Below, one piece after another: positions 1 through 8,224 of a DNA stretch of 64,000 nucleotides. The notes beneath the pieces are model-generated. The model ran no database searches and was not told where the DNA came from. It saw nothing but the letters and a program-made list of their open reading frames with translations. The stretch comes from Rhizobium altiplani (GTDB lineage Bacteria; Pseudomonadota; Alphaproteobacteria; Rhizobiales; Rhizobiaceae): positions 109,149-173,148 of the forward strand of contig NZ_LNCD01000070.1 in NCBI RefSeq assembly GCF_001542405.1, written 5' to 3'. The first letter of the stretch is position 1. Every line of letters starts with the position of its first letter. Both the position numbers and the translations under genes were made by a program.

Positions 1-190
1 TCGAAAGCTCCTGGCGCATCGCCTCCTGAGGCCATCGTTCACAATCCGCGGAAACACCATTTCCTTTCGTTGGCGATTTGGAGCAAAGAAAGGCTTTTGC
101 CGCCGCGTTTTTTTGGCCTATGAGTGTCGCGCATTTTCAGATGAAGGACGCCGCCGGTGACGATCGGTTGGCGTGATCCGGTCGGGACAC
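1..190. other. Left edge and leader of aroC
   Basis: There is no complete gene here. One forward frame reads nine codons from the edge to a TGA at 27-29 (ending WRIAS) and could be the last residues of a truncated upstream gene, but that is too short to identify. The rest is leader for aroC, with a run of seven T near 110 and no clear hairpin or strong promoter. Confidence 0.3.
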
Positions 191-1288
191 ATGTCGCACA
201 ATACATTCGGTCATCTCTTCCGCGTAACCACCTGGGGCGAAAGCCACGGCCCGGCGCTCGGCTGCGTCGTTGACGGCTGCCCCCCCGGTCTGCGCTTCAA
301 GCTCGAGGATATTCAGGTCTGGCTCGACAAGCGAAAGCCCGGCCAGTCGCGCTTTGTAACGCAGCGTCGCGAGGCCGATCTGGTCAAGATTCTGTCCGGG
401 GTCATGCTGGACGCTGACGGCGAGACGATGATTTCGACCGGTACGCCGATCTCGATGATGATCGAGAACACCGACCAGCGCTCCAAGGATTACGGTGAGA
501 TCTCACGGCAATATCGGCCCGGCCATGCCGACTACACCTACGATGTGAAATACGGCATCCGCGACTATCGCGGCGGCGGCCGTTCCTCGGCCCGCGAAAC
601 GGCGGCACGCGTGGCGGCTGGCGGCATTGCCCGTCTTGTTGTGCCTGAGGTCAAGGTGCGCGGCGCCTTGGTGCAGATCGGCAAGCACAAGATCAACCGC
701 CAGAACTGGGATTGGGACCAGGTCGACCAGAATCCGTTCTTTGCACCTGATGCCGCGATCGTTCCCGTCTGGGAAGAATATCTCGACGGTATCCGCAAGA
801 ACGGCTCCTCGATCGGCGCCGTCGTCGAAGTCGTGGCCGAAGGCGTGCCGGCGGGCCTCGGCGCCCCCATCTATGGCAAGCTTGACCAGGACATCGCCTC
901 GCTGCTGATGTCGATCAATGCCGTCAAGGGTGTCGAGATTGGCAACGGCTTCGAAGCCGCCGAGATCACCGGCGAGGAAAACGCCGACGAGATGCGCATG
1001 GGCAATGACGGCAAGCCCTTGTTCCTGTCGAACAAGGCGGGCGGCATCCTCGGCGGCATTTCGACTGGCCAGCCGGTTATCGCGCGCTTCGCCATCAAGC
1101 CAACCTCGTCGATCCTGACCGAGCGCCAGTCGATCGATGCCGACGGCAACAATGTTAATATCCGCACCAAGGGACGGCATGATCCGTGCGTCGGCATCCG
1201 CGCCGTGCCGATCGGCGAGGCGATGGTCGCCTGCGCCATCGCCGACCACTACCTCCGTGACCGCGGCCAGACCGGCCGACTGAAATAG
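191..1288 (+). CDS. aroC: Chorismate synthase
   Basis: This 365-residue protein catalyses the last shikimate step, converting 5-enolpyruvylshikimate-3-phosphate to chorismate with reduced FMN in the cytosol. The N-terminal signature [10 protein letters not shown] and the central [16 protein letters not shown] signature are both present, along with the [14 protein letters not shown] segment that holds the conserved active-site histidine region. The length is normal for bacterial AroC. I chose the ATG at 191 ([10 protein letters not shown]) because the family normally begins there; a GTG six codons upstream is possible. The next gene starts 11 bases after the stop, so the two are probably co-transcribed. 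Confidence 0.97.
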   Translation: MSHNTFGHLFRVTTWGESHGPALGCVVDGCPPGLRFKLEDIQVWLDKRKPGQSRFVTQRREADLVKILSGVMLDADGETMISTGTPISMMIENTDQRSKDYGEISRQYRPGHADYTYDVKYGIRDYRGGGRSSARETAARVAAGGIARLVVPEVKVRGALVQIGKHKINRQNWDWDQVDQNPFFAPDAAIVPVWEEYLDGIRKNGSSIGAVVEVVAEGVPAGLGAPIYGKLDQDIASLLMSINAVKGVEIGNGFEAAEITGEENADEMRMGNDGKPLFLSNKAGGILGGISTGQPVIARFAIKPTSSILTERQSIDADGNNVNIRTKGRHDPCVGIRAVPIGEAMVACAIADHYLRDRGQTGRLK

Positions 1289-1299
1289 GAAATACAGAC

Positions 1300-2403
1300 A
1301 TGCCTTACGATCAGAAGCGCGTCGTCGATGCGATCCGGGCCTTCGAGGCCGGCGAAATCGTCGTGGTGATGGATGACAACGACCGCGAGAACGAAGGCGA
1401 CCTGATCGTCGCGGCCGTTCACTGTACCGCGGAGAAGATGGCGTTCATCGTCCGTCACACCTCCGGCATCGTCTGCACACCGATGCCGAAGGAGGAGGCC
1501 CGCCGGCTCAACCTGAATGCGATGGTTGCCGAAAACGACTCGGCGCACACGACGGCGTTCACCGTTTCGGTCGATTTCAAGCACGGCACGACGACCGGCA
1601 TTTCCGCCGACGACCGGACGCTGACCGTTCGCAACCTCGCCAATCCCAATGTCGGCGCCGCCGACTTCGTGCGCCCGGGTCACATCTTCCCGCTCGTTGC
1701 GCGGGAAGGCGGAGTGCTTATGCGCTCGGGCCACACGGAAGCTGCTGTCGATCTCTGCAAGCTCGCCGGCCTTCCGCCGATCGGCGTGATCTGCGAACTC
1801 GTCAACGATGACGGGACCGTCACGCGCGGGCAGCAGGTCGTCGAATTCGCTGAAACGCATAGCCTGAAGCTGGTGTCCGTTGCCGACCTGATCGCTTACC
1901 GCCAGCGAAAGGAAACGCTGATCGAACTCGGCCAGAGCTTCGACATCGAAACACCCTTCGGCAAGGCCAAGGCGCATACCTATTCGCTGCCTTGGGATAC
2001 GATGCAGCACCTCGCCGTCGTTTTCGGCGACATCCGCGACGGCATCGACATTCCGGTGCGCCTGCACCCTGAGAATGTCGCCGAGGACCTTTTCGGCAAG
2101 CGCCGTCCCGTCGACCACTACATGAAGAAGATTGCCGAGGAAGGTCGCGGGATCATCGTCTACCTGCGGGAAGGCTCCGTCGGCGTCGGTCATTCGGACA
2201 GTGGTCGCAAGGCACGCAGCCAGGGACGCGAGGCACACGTCGAGGCACAGGTGCGCGACAGCGAGTGGCTGGAAATCGGTCTCGGCGCACAGATCCTCAA
2301 GGATCTCGGCGTATCGTCGATCCGGCTCCTGACGAGCCGCGAGCGGCACTATGTCGGTCTCGAAGGCTTCGGCATCAAGATTTCGAAGACAGAGATCTAC
2401 TAA
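1300..2403 (+). CDS. ribB: 3,4-dihydroxy-2-butanone-4-phosphate synthase with degenerate GTP cyclohydrolase II domain (RibBA/RibBX type)
   Basis: Residues 1 to about 205 form a RibB domain that converts ribulose 5-phosphate to the four-carbon riboflavin precursor. The acidic DDNDRENEGDL metal/substrate loop, HTSGIVC and RPGHIFPL are all present. Residues from about 210 resemble GTP cyclohydrolase II (GAQIL, RLLTSRERHYVGLEGFG). However, the segment that normally carries three zinc-binding cysteines reads RLHPENVAEDLFGK and has none. The second activity is therefore probably lost, as in RibBX-type fusions known from other Proteobacteria. It lies 11 bases downstream of aroC. Its stop overlaps the stop of a decayed reverse-strand gene. 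Confidence 0.9.
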   Translation: MPYDQKRVVDAIRAFEAGEIVVVMDDNDRENEGDLIVAAVHCTAEKMAFIVRHTSGIVCTPMPKEEARRLNLNAMVAENDSAHTTAFTVSVDFKHGTTTGISADDRTLTVRNLANPNVGAADFVRPGHIFPLVAREGGVLMRSGHTEAAVDLCKLAGLPPIGVICELVNDDGTVTRGQQVVEFAETHSLKLVSVADLIAYRQRKETLIELGQSFDIETPFGKAKAHTYSLPWDTMQHLAVVFGDIRDGIDIPVRLHPENVAEDLFGKRRPVDHYMKKIAEEGRGIIVYLREGSVGVGHSDSGRKARSQGREAHVEAQVRDSEWLEIGLGAQILKDLGVSSIRLLTSRERHYVGLEGFGIKISKTEIY

Positions 2404-2690
2404 GCCCGCCATTCGTCGAGATAGGCGACCTTCTCGACGCCGGAGAACCGCGCGATGCGTTGCGACTCGGCGTCGAGCCGGTCCAGGCGACCGGTCGGGG
2501 GCGCACGCCCGGCTCCAGCCATAGGCGCTTGACGTCGAGGCTCCCGCCTTTGCCATCTGCTTTCATGTCGATGCGGCCGATCTGCTTGTCGCCTTTAAGC
2601 GCGGGAAGACATAGTAGCCGCATGCCCGCTTCGGCTCGGCACGAAAACCTCGATGCGATAGAGGCGGCCGCCTGCTTCGCGCTCAGGCGG
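2400..2690 (-). pseudogene. Decayed 3' fragment of a YcaQ-like winged-helix gene
   Basis: Read on the reverse strand, this segment is a damaged copy of the last 90 or so codons of the intact gene at 3151-4341. The phrases YRIEVFVP, GRIDMKAD, KGGSLDVKRLWLEPGVRP and a final FSGVEKVAYLDEWRA are recovered in different frames. At least two single-base deletions and one further length change are needed to join them. The final TAG (complement of 2400-2402) overlaps the ribB stop. No N-terminal part is present, so this is a truncated relic, not a functional gene. Confidence 0.85.
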
Positions 2691-3027
2691 CGATGCGCTT
2701 GAAGCGACCGCTGACGTTCTCGATATAGTATTTTCCCGGCGATTGGGCGGTGACCATCGCGATGACCTCGGCTTCCGCCACGCCCTCGAACTGCCGCTCT
2801 TCGCCGTTGCTCAGACAGACGCGAAGCCGGCCATCCTCTTGGCTGAAATAGACCGCATCGATCAGCGTTGACTTCACTGCCAACGGCTCCATCTTCGCCT
2901 GCCGTCCGGCCCGTGTGACGATCGCGGCGGCGCGCGCATCGCGCCGCTTGCGCAGCAAGGCCCTCACTTCACGGCGAAGGCTGTTCAGTGCCGCCAATGC
3001 GGCGAATTTGATGGCTCGTGTTTTCAT
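2683..3027 (-). CDS. KTSC domain-containing protein
   Basis: This is a 114-residue protein. Residues 1-45 are basic and Ala/Arg-rich (RREVRALLRKRRDARA). Residues from about 50 to the end match the KTSC fold: a VKSTLIDAVYF strand, LRVCLSNGEERQFEGV, then SPGKYYIENVSGRFKR. KTSC domains are small units of unclear function, sometimes attached to lysyl-tRNA synthetase or nucleic-acid proteins; this stand-alone form has no assigned role. The basic N-terminus is compatible with nucleic-acid binding (inference). It lies between the intact winged-helix gene and that gene's decayed copy, all on the same strand. Confidence 0.7.
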   Translation of the reverse strand: MKTRAIKFAALAALNSLRREVRALLRKRRDARAAAIVTRAGRQAKMEPLAVKSTLIDAVYFSQEDGRLRVCLSNGEERQFEGVAEAEVIAMVTAQSPGKYYIENVSGRFKRIAA

Positions 3028-3104
3028 GCAGCCATCCTACGCAGGCGGCTCTTAAAGAGTTCAAGACAAGCATGGTAAAGCGCGCATCAACATTAATTCT
3101 TTGT

Positions 3105-3119
3105 AATTGCGACGCAATT
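3105..3119. other. 15-nt perfect palindrome upstream of the KTSC gene
   Basis: The arms AATTGCG and CGCAATT flank a single central base in the 120-base gap between the 3' end of the winged-helix gene and the KTSC gene start. It is placed as an operator or weak hairpin would be. No regulator can be named. Confidence 0.3.
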
Positions 3120-3150
3120 TCCTAAAATATCGACTATCGACGAGCGCCGC

Positions 3151-4341
3151 TCAGCCTTGCCAACCATCCATTAGGACGACCTGTTCAACGCCAGTGAATT
3201 TGGCCAGTCGGTCAAGTTCGGCGAGAAGCTTTTCGATCCGCCCGGCCGACGGGCGTACGCCCGGTTCCAGCCACAGACGCTTGACGTCGAGGCTTCCGCC
3301 TTTGCGATCGGCCTTCATGTCGATGCGGCCGATCAGCTTGTCGCCTTCAAGCAGCGGGAAGACATAGTATCCGTATTCCCGCTTCGGCTCGGGCACGAAA
3401 ACCTCGATGCGATAGAAGAAACCGAAGAGCCGTTCGGTGCGATTGCGGTCGCGGATCATCGGATCGAAGGGGCTGAGCACGCGCACGCGCGGCGGTGCGC
3501 CGGGATAGTCCTGCATGCTCGTAAGCAGGTCGGGGACGGCCCAGGAGGGGCGCGGCTTTCCGCCAAGCGCCGGCTCGATCAGGACTTCGATCAACTCGTC
3601 GCGATGCGCGTTGACCCAGGCTTTCGCTTCATCGGGCGACAACAGATCCCAGAAGGCGGCGATTTCGCCATGCGTGGCAAAGCCCAGTCGGGTCAGCGCG
3701 CTGCGGCAGGCCCAGTCGACAAACTCCTCGTAGGTGACTTCCGGCTCGTGAAACTCAGGCGGAATGACGCGTTCGACGAGATCATAGATTTTCTGGAAGT
3801 TCGAGCGTCCGGCGATGGCGAACTTGCCGGTGCGCCAGAAATATTCCAGCGCCGTCTTGTTGGGATGCCAATTCCACCAGCCGCCGGAAACATGCCCGTC
3901 CGCCTTGATCTCGCGCGCCATGATGGCGCCGTCACGAGTGACGCGCTCAAATGTCTCGTCGAAGGCGTGTTCGAACCCCTCCCCCTGCCATTTTCGCCAG
4001 CGCTCGCCGATTACCTCTTCCTCGTGGCGGAACTTGTGTTTCCAGTATCGGAAGAAGGCGCTCGGCAGGATCGAGGCGTCGTGCGTCCAGTGCTCGAAGA
4101 GCGAGCCGTCCTTCTCCAATAGCGCCGTCAGATGCTCGCGTTTGTAAGTCTGGTTGCGGGAAAACAGGATCTGGTGATGGGCTCGCTCCACCGTCTGGAT
4201 GCTGTCCACCTGCACGAAGCCGAGTTCGTGGATGAGCTCCAGCAGGCCGCCCTTCGTCAGCGCCTTGTTCGGCGGCGCGCTCAGGCCTTGCTTGGCGAGG
4301 AATATGCGGCGGGCATCGGAATTCGAAATGAGATTCGTCAT
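3151..4341 (-). CDS. Winged-helix DNA-binding protein, YcaQ/AlkX (HTH_42) family
   Basis: This 396-residue protein belongs to the HTH_42 family, which includes E. coli YcaQ/AlkX, a DNA glycosylase acting on interstrand crosslinks and alkylated bases. Family hallmarks are the early LGFVQVDSIQTVERAHHQILFSR-like segment, the EHWTHDASILP stretch near residue 90, the mid-region RVLSPFDPMIRDRNR, and a C-terminal region with GRIDMKADRKGGSLDVKRLW. An N-terminal SNSDARRIFLAKQGL segment leads into the fold. Glycosylase activity is inferred from the family. I used the ATG at 4341 rather than the GTG two codons upstream. A decayed partial copy lies about 460 bases downstream. Confidence 0.85.
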   Translation of the reverse strand: MTNLISNSDARRIFLAKQGLSAPPNKALTKGGLLELIHELGFVQVDSIQTVERAHHQILFSRNQTYKREHLTALLEKDGSLFEHWTHDASILPSAFFRYWKHKFRHEEEVIGERWRKWQGEGFEHAFDETFERVTRDGAIMAREIKADGHVSGGWWNWHPNKTALEYFWRTGKFAIAGRSNFQKIYDLVERVIPPEFHEPEVTYEEFVDWACRSALTRLGFATHGEIAAFWDLLSPDEAKAWVNAHRDELIEVLIEPALGGKPRPSWAVPDLLTSMQDYPGAPPRVRVLSPFDPMIRDRNRTERLFGFFYRIEVFVPEPKREYGYYVFPLLEGDKLIGRIDMKADRKGGSLDVKRLWLEPGVRPSAGRIEKLLAELDRLAKFTGVEQVVLMDGWQG

Positions 4342-4430
4342 GTGCACATCATAGAACGGAAAATGTTCCTAGCCACCCGTTAAGTTAGGACGATCATCAG
4401 GTAGGAGCGGCCGGCATTCATTGCGAGATT

Positions 4431-4461
4431 TTGAGCTTTCAAAGCGCGAAATTCGTTATAG
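4431..4461 (+). promoter_or_regulatory. Candidate promoter of the bioMNY operon
   Basis: A TTGAGC at 4431-4436 and a TTATAG at 4456-4461 stand 19 bases apart, ahead of the GTG I take as the BioM start. A TSS near 4468 would exclude the further-upstream TTG at 4421. The overlapping TTATAGAACG resembles only half of the palindromic BioR box known from rhizobia, so biotin-dependent repression is merely possible. Confidence 0.35.
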
Positions 4462-4489
4462 AACGGCCTCTCAATTCACGAGGGACCAG

Positions 4490-5167
4490 GTGGATATCCG
4501 TTTCGAAGGCGCAGGGGTCAGCTATGGTGCGCGCGTCGCGCTGGCGCCCGTGACGCTGCAGCTCATAGAAAAGCGCATCGGCATCATCGGCCTCAACGGC
4601 TCGGGCAAGACGACCTTTGCGCGCCTCATCAACGGCCTGACCAAGCCGAGCATCGGGCGGGTGATCGTCAACGGTCGCGACACGGCCGACGCCAAGGCCG
4701 TTCTCACCGATGTCGGCTTCATCTTCCAGTCGCCGCAAAACCAGATCATCCTGCCGGTCGTGCGCGACGACATCGCCTTCGGTCTGAAGTTCCGCGGCTA
4801 CAAGCCGGCGGAAATTACGGCGAAGGTGGAGGCGGTCCTGCAGCGTTTCAGCGCGGCCCGTCTTGCCGACCGCCGGGCGCACGAGCTCTCGGGCGGAGAG
4901 CTGCAACTTGCCGCCCTTTGCTCCGTGCTCGCAACCGGGCCCGATATTCTCATCCTGGACGAGCCGACCAATCAGCTGGACCTCAAGAACCGCAGCCTCG
5001 TGCAAAGGCTGGTGGAAAGCCTTCCGGAGAGCGCGATCGTCATCAGCCACGATCTGGAACTGGTCGCGGATTACGAGCGCGTACTGGTTTTCCATGAGGG
5101 CATTCTCGTCGCCGACGCGCCGGCCGGAGAGGCGATCCGCCGCTACAGGGAGATCGCAAGCCGATGA
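4490..5167 (+). CDS. bioM: Biotin ECF transporter ATPase BioM
   Basis: This is a 225-residue ABC ATPase of the energy-coupling-factor type that powers biotin import with BioN and BioY. The Walker A GLNGSGKTT, Q-loop FIFQSPQNQI, signature LSGGELQLAAL, Walker B ILILDEPTNQLDL and switch histidine VISHDLE are all visible. The QNQ after the Q-loop is typical of CbiO/EcfA ATPases. I chose the GTG at 4490 (VDIRFEGAGVSYG) because AGGG lies just upstream and the family starts there. A TTG at 4421 would add 23 unconserved residues. Its stop overlaps the bioN start by four bases (ATGA), which implies translational coupling. Confidence 0.92.
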   Translation: MDIRFEGAGVSYGARVALAPVTLQLIEKRIGIIGLNGSGKTTFARLINGLTKPSIGRVIVNGRDTADAKAVLTDVGFIFQSPQNQIILPVVRDDIAFGLKFRGYKPAEITAKVEAVLQRFSAARLADRRAHELSGGELQLAALCSVLATGPDILILDEPTNQLDLKNRSLVQRLVESLPESAIVISHDLELVADYERVLVFHEGILVADAPAGEAIRRYREIASR

Positions 5168-5772
5168 AGTCGCTTTTCGTCGAAGGCAACAGCGCCATGC
5201 ATCGGGTTTCGGCCCGCGCCAAGCTGCTTGTTCTTGCGGCCCTCGGCGTCATGCTCTTCCTTACGGCGAACTTCCTGTTGCTTGCCCTTGGAGTGCTCGC
5301 GACGGCCGGGATCTACTTCAGCATCGGCCTTCCGGCGCGATCCGCGCTTGCGCGACTGAAGCCGGTCTTCCTGACGATCCTCATCGTGGCGTTGTTCAGC
5401 CTGGCCTTCAATCCCTGGCATATCGCCGTCGTCGCCCTGCTCCGTCTCACGGCATTGATGCTGTTTGCCGCTGCAGTGACTGCAACAACTGCTATTGCGC
5501 AATTCATCGACGAAATTACCCTGCTGGCCAGGCCACTGGAGCGGCTCGGACTTCTTCGGGCCGACGATGTCGGGCTGGCTGTCGGGCTCGTCGTCCGCTT
5601 TGTTCCCGAGATTCTCGATCGTTATCGTGCCATCCGCGAGGCGCACGCGGCGCGCGGTATCAAGGTGCGGCCGACAACCGTGCTCGTGCCATTGATCATT
5701 CTGACGCTGAGGGATGCGGATAACATTGCTGCGGCAATTGACGCGCGCGGCGTTCGGCGGCATGTCAATTGA
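5164..5772 (+). CDS. bioN: Biotin ECF transporter transmembrane protein BioN
   Basis: This is a 202-residue EcfT-type integral membrane component that links the BioM ATPase to the substrate-binding BioY. Hydrophobic stretches occur at about 19-55, 70-88 and 95-115. The cytoplasmic coupling segment near residues 155-165 carries AHAARGIK, the EcfT-type ARG motif that contacts the ATPase. A second conserved ARG sits near the C-terminus (IDARGVRRH). The start overlaps bioM and bioY follows after 23 bases, so this is the middle gene of bioMNY. Confidence 0.9.
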   Translation: MKSLFVEGNSAMHRVSARAKLLVLAALGVMLFLTANFLLLALGVLATAGIYFSIGLPARSALARLKPVFLTILIVALFSLAFNPWHIAVVALLRLTALMLFAAAVTATTAIAQFIDEITLLARPLERLGLLRADDVGLAVGLVVRFVPEILDRYRAIREAHAARGIKVRPTTVLVPLIILTLRDADNIAAAIDARGVRRHVN

Positions 5773-5795
5773 GAACTCGCTAACAGGAGCCCTGC

Positions 5796-6359
5796 ATGAG
5801 CACTCGCGACCTCGTTCTCTCCGCCCTCTTTGCGGCCATCATCGTCGCGCTCGGCATTCTGCCGCCGATCACGCTCGGCTTCATACCGGTGCCGATTACG
5901 GCGCAGTCGCTCGGCGTCATGATGGCGGGTGTCGTGCTCGGCGCGCGCCGCGGCACGATCGCGGTCCTGATCGTTCTCGTGCTTGTCGCGATCGGCCTTC
6001 CTGTGCTTTCCGGCGGTCGTGGCGGACTTGCTGCCTTTGCCGCACCGACCACCGGCTTTCTGATCGGCTGGGTGCTGGCAGCCTTCGTCACCGGTTATCT
6101 CAGCGAACGGCTGGTCAAATCCGAACAGTCGGCGTTGGTGCAGACGGTCGGCTTCTTCTTCGCCGCGATGATCGGCGGCATCGTGGTTCTCTACGCCTGC
6201 GGCATCGTCTATCTGGCGTTCGCCGCCCAGCTTGGCCTCTCCAAGGCGTTCCTCGGCTCAATGGCATTTATCCCCGGCGACGTCGTCAAGGCCTTCGTTG
6301 CGGCACTTGTCGGCCGCGCGGTCATGGTCGGCTATCCCCTCCTGCCGGTGCGCAGCTAA
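5796..6359 (+). CDS. bioY: Biotin transporter BioY (S component)
   Basis: This 187-residue, strongly hydrophobic inner-membrane protein binds biotin. It has about six membrane segments and the family phrases ITAQSLGVMMAGVVLGARRG, LPVLSGGRGGLAAFAAPTTG and the late IPGDVVKA motif. An AGGAG lies eight bases upstream of the ATG. With bioM and bioN it makes a complete energy-coupled biotin importer. Its stop codon overlaps the stop of the convergent thioesterase gene by two bases, leaving no room for an intergenic terminator. Confidence 0.95.
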   Translation: MSTRDLVLSALFAAIIVALGILPPITLGFIPVPITAQSLGVMMAGVVLGARRGTIAVLIVLVLVAIGLPVLSGGRGGLAAFAAPTTGFLIGWVLAAFVTGYLSERLVKSEQSALVQTVGFFFAAMIGGIVVLYACGIVYLAFAAQLGLSKAFLGSMAFIPGDVVKAFVAALVGRAVMVGYPLLPVRS

Positions 6360-6766
6360 TCGACGAAACCATAAAGCCAGTCACGCGTGTCTTCGGGAAG
6401 CGGAACTGGCGAACGATCGTCGCGCGAGCGCGCCTGCCAGATAATTTCGACCTCGGCGGAGCGCTCGTCGCCGATATCGGCCGAAATGATGAAGCCGACC
6501 GAACGCATGCCGATCTTGTCGACCGACGCCGTGAACACGACCCGCTCATCGTAATGCAGCGGCCGATGGAGGATACAGGTCACCTTACTGGCGATATAAA
6601 GCGGCTCATTCGCCAGTTGCGGCCTCGACGACCAGAAGGTCGCCAGCACCGACTCGGCATAGGAAATGTAGGAGCCCAAGAAAACCTGGCCGTTCATGTC
6701 GACGTCGCGGAACGGCACATTCATCTCAACGGTACGCGTGACCTCGTTCATTGATCTTTCTGCCAA
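6356..6766 (-). CDS. Acyl-CoA thioesterase, 4HBT/hot-dog family
   Basis: This 136-residue protein has the hot-dog thioesterase layout of the YbgC/FadM group. FRDVDMNGQVFLGSYISYAE contains the Asp of the catalytic helix start, although the usual HVN/HVHH segment is varied to NGQ. A long strand region YDERVVFTASVDKIGMRSVGF follows. The likely role is hydrolysis of a short or medium acyl-CoA; the substrate cannot be read from sequence. I kept the TTG start at 6766 because a strong GGAGG lies six bases upstream; the ATG at 6751 is the alternative. It is convergent with bioY. Confidence 0.75.
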   Translation of the reverse strand: MAERSMNEVTRTVEMNVPFRDVDMNGQVFLGSYISYAESVLATFWSSRPQLANEPLYIASKVTCILHRPLHYDERVVFTASVDKIGMRSVGFIISADIGDERSAEVEIIWQARSRDDRSPVPLPEDTRDWLYGFVD

Positions 6767-6911
6767 TTCTCCCCTCCCTAAAGACTAGCCGCGGGGCCGG
6801 ACGAAGTAAACGCAGGACTGGCCCCATGACCAAGGCGCGCGCTTGTTGAAATTGCCGCGCCGAGCCCCATCTGCTGTGGATCATGACGGGACGGAAAGAT
6901 AGAGTGACACC

Positions 6912-7847
6912 ATGAGCACCCGCCTTTACGAGCACCCGATCTTCCTGGAACACGTCACGCCCGCCGGCCATCCCGAACGGTCCGACCGTCTGCGGGCGAT
7001 CAACGTGGCGCTGGAACATCCGAACTTCGCAGGTCTTGACCGCAAGCGCGCACCGCAGGCCGCCGAAGAAGCCGTTCTGCTCGCCCATCCCGAAGAGCAC
7101 CTGCTGTCAGTGCTGCGCCAGGTGCCCGAAGAGGATGGCGAGATCAATCAGCTCGAGGCCGATACTTACGCCAGCCGAAAGAGCTTCGAAGCGGCACTGA
7201 CGGGGATCGGCGGCGCGATGGCCGCGGTCGATGATGTGTTTGCCGGCAAGGCCGATAACGTCTTCGTTGCGGCCCGCCCGCCGGGCCATCATGCCGAAAA
7301 ATCAACGGCAATGGGCTTCTGCTTCTTCAACAATGCCGCGATCGCCGCCCGCCATGCCCAGAAAGCGCACGGTGCGGAGCGTGTGGCGATCGTCGACTGG
7401 GACGTGCATCACGGCAACGGCACGCAGGACATCTTCTGGGACGATCCCTCCGTGCTCTTCTGCTCGACGCACCAGATGCCGCTTTACCCCGGCACCGGCG
7501 CGAAGGAGGAAAGCGGCAAGCACGGTACCATCGTCAACGCGCCGCTGTCTCCGAATGTCGGCAGCGATCACTTCCGCGAAGCGTTCAAATCACGGGTGTT
7601 GCCTGCGCTCGTTGATTTTCGCCCAGACCTGATCATCATCTCCGCCGGCTTCGATGCGCATCACCGCGATCCCTTGGCGCAGATCAATCTCGTCGGCGAG
7701 GATTTCGACTGGGCAACCGGGCGGTTGCTTGAGGTCGCCGACAAAAGTGCCGCAAACCGGGTCGTCAGCCTGCTGGAAGGCGGCTATGATCTCGAAGGCC
7801 TCGCCGAGTCGGCTGGCCTGCATATTCTTAGAATGATGAAGGGTTGA
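6912..7847 (+). CDS. Histone-deacetylase-family amidohydrolase (AcuC/acetylpolyamine type)
   Basis: This 311-residue zinc hydrolase belongs to the class II histone deacetylase superfamily, which in bacteria removes acetyl groups from lysine, polyamines or related amides. The catalytic histidine pair is in [16 protein letters not shown]. The zinc ligands are in [13 protein letters not shown] (Asp and His) and [11 protein letters not shown] (Asp). The C-terminal LLEGGYDL loop is also present. The complete set of ligands predicts an active enzyme; the substrate is unknown. The xseB start lies two bases after the stop, so the pair is almost certainly co-transcribed. Confidence 0.9.
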   Translation: MSTRLYEHPIFLEHVTPAGHPERSDRLRAINVALEHPNFAGLDRKRAPQAAEEAVLLAHPEEHLLSVLRQVPEEDGEINQLEADTYASRKSFEAALTGIGGAMAAVDDVFAGKADNVFVAARPPGHHAEKSTAMGFCFFNNAAIAARHAQKAHGAERVAIVDWDVHHGNGTQDIFWDDPSVLFCSTHQMPLYPGTGAKEESGKHGTIVNAPLSPNVGSDHFREAFKSRVLPALVDFRPDLIIISAGFDAHHRDPLAQINLVGEDFDWATGRLLEVADKSAANRVVSLLEGGYDLEGLAESAGLHILRMMKG

Positions 7848-7849
7848 GT

Positions 7850-8101
7850 ATGACTGACAGCGCCAAGCCGGACGTTTCCGGTCTTTCCTTCGAGAAGGCG
7901 GTTGCAGAGCTCGAAAGCATCGTGGCCCGGCTGGAACGCGGCGACGTGGCGCTGGACGAATCCATCGAGATCTACGAGCGCGGCGAAGCGCTGAAGAAGC
8001 ACTGCGAAACGCTGCTTTCGGCCGCCGAAAACCGCATCGAAAAGATCCGCCTTGACCGATCTGGCAGGCCGCAGGGCGTCGAGCCGCTGGACGGGGCATA
8101 A
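7850..8101 (+). CDS. xseB: Exodeoxyribonuclease VII small subunit
   Basis: This 83-residue subunit assembles with XseA to degrade single-stranded DNA in both directions. The core [20 protein letters not shown] followed by [22 protein letters not shown] is the standard XseB two-helix pattern, and the length is normal. It starts two bases after the deacetylase-like gene, and dxs lies about 1.1 kb downstream, an association seen in many bacteria. The large subunit XseA is not in the window. Confidence 0.92.
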   Translation: MTDSAKPDVSGLSFEKAVAELESIVARLERGDVALDESIEIYERGEALKKHCETLLSAAENRIEKIRLDRSGRPQGVEPLDGA

Positions 8102-8224
8102 GCAAGAGTTTTGCCGAAATCGTCGTCGTGATGAACAGAGCGTCGCCTCCTGGCGATCAAGTTTTCCTAGTCCGCCATCGGTAATCGGTCTAGCCTAGGC
8201 ACAACGCTCATCGGAGACGCTTTG

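Noticed and set aside
1249..2556. Long reverse-strand frame opposite ribB
   Set aside because: It overlaps a clear ribB gene over its whole length and has no recognisable domain; it is typical of GC-rich antisense frames.
2265..2702. 145-codon forward frame at the ribB end
   Set aside because: It overlaps the ribB end in another frame and runs through the decayed reverse-strand fragment; no domain is seen.
4456..4465. BioR operator before bioM
   Set aside because: Only about seven of ten positions fit the palindrome, and the second half is lost, so it is kept as a possibility within the promoter entry only.
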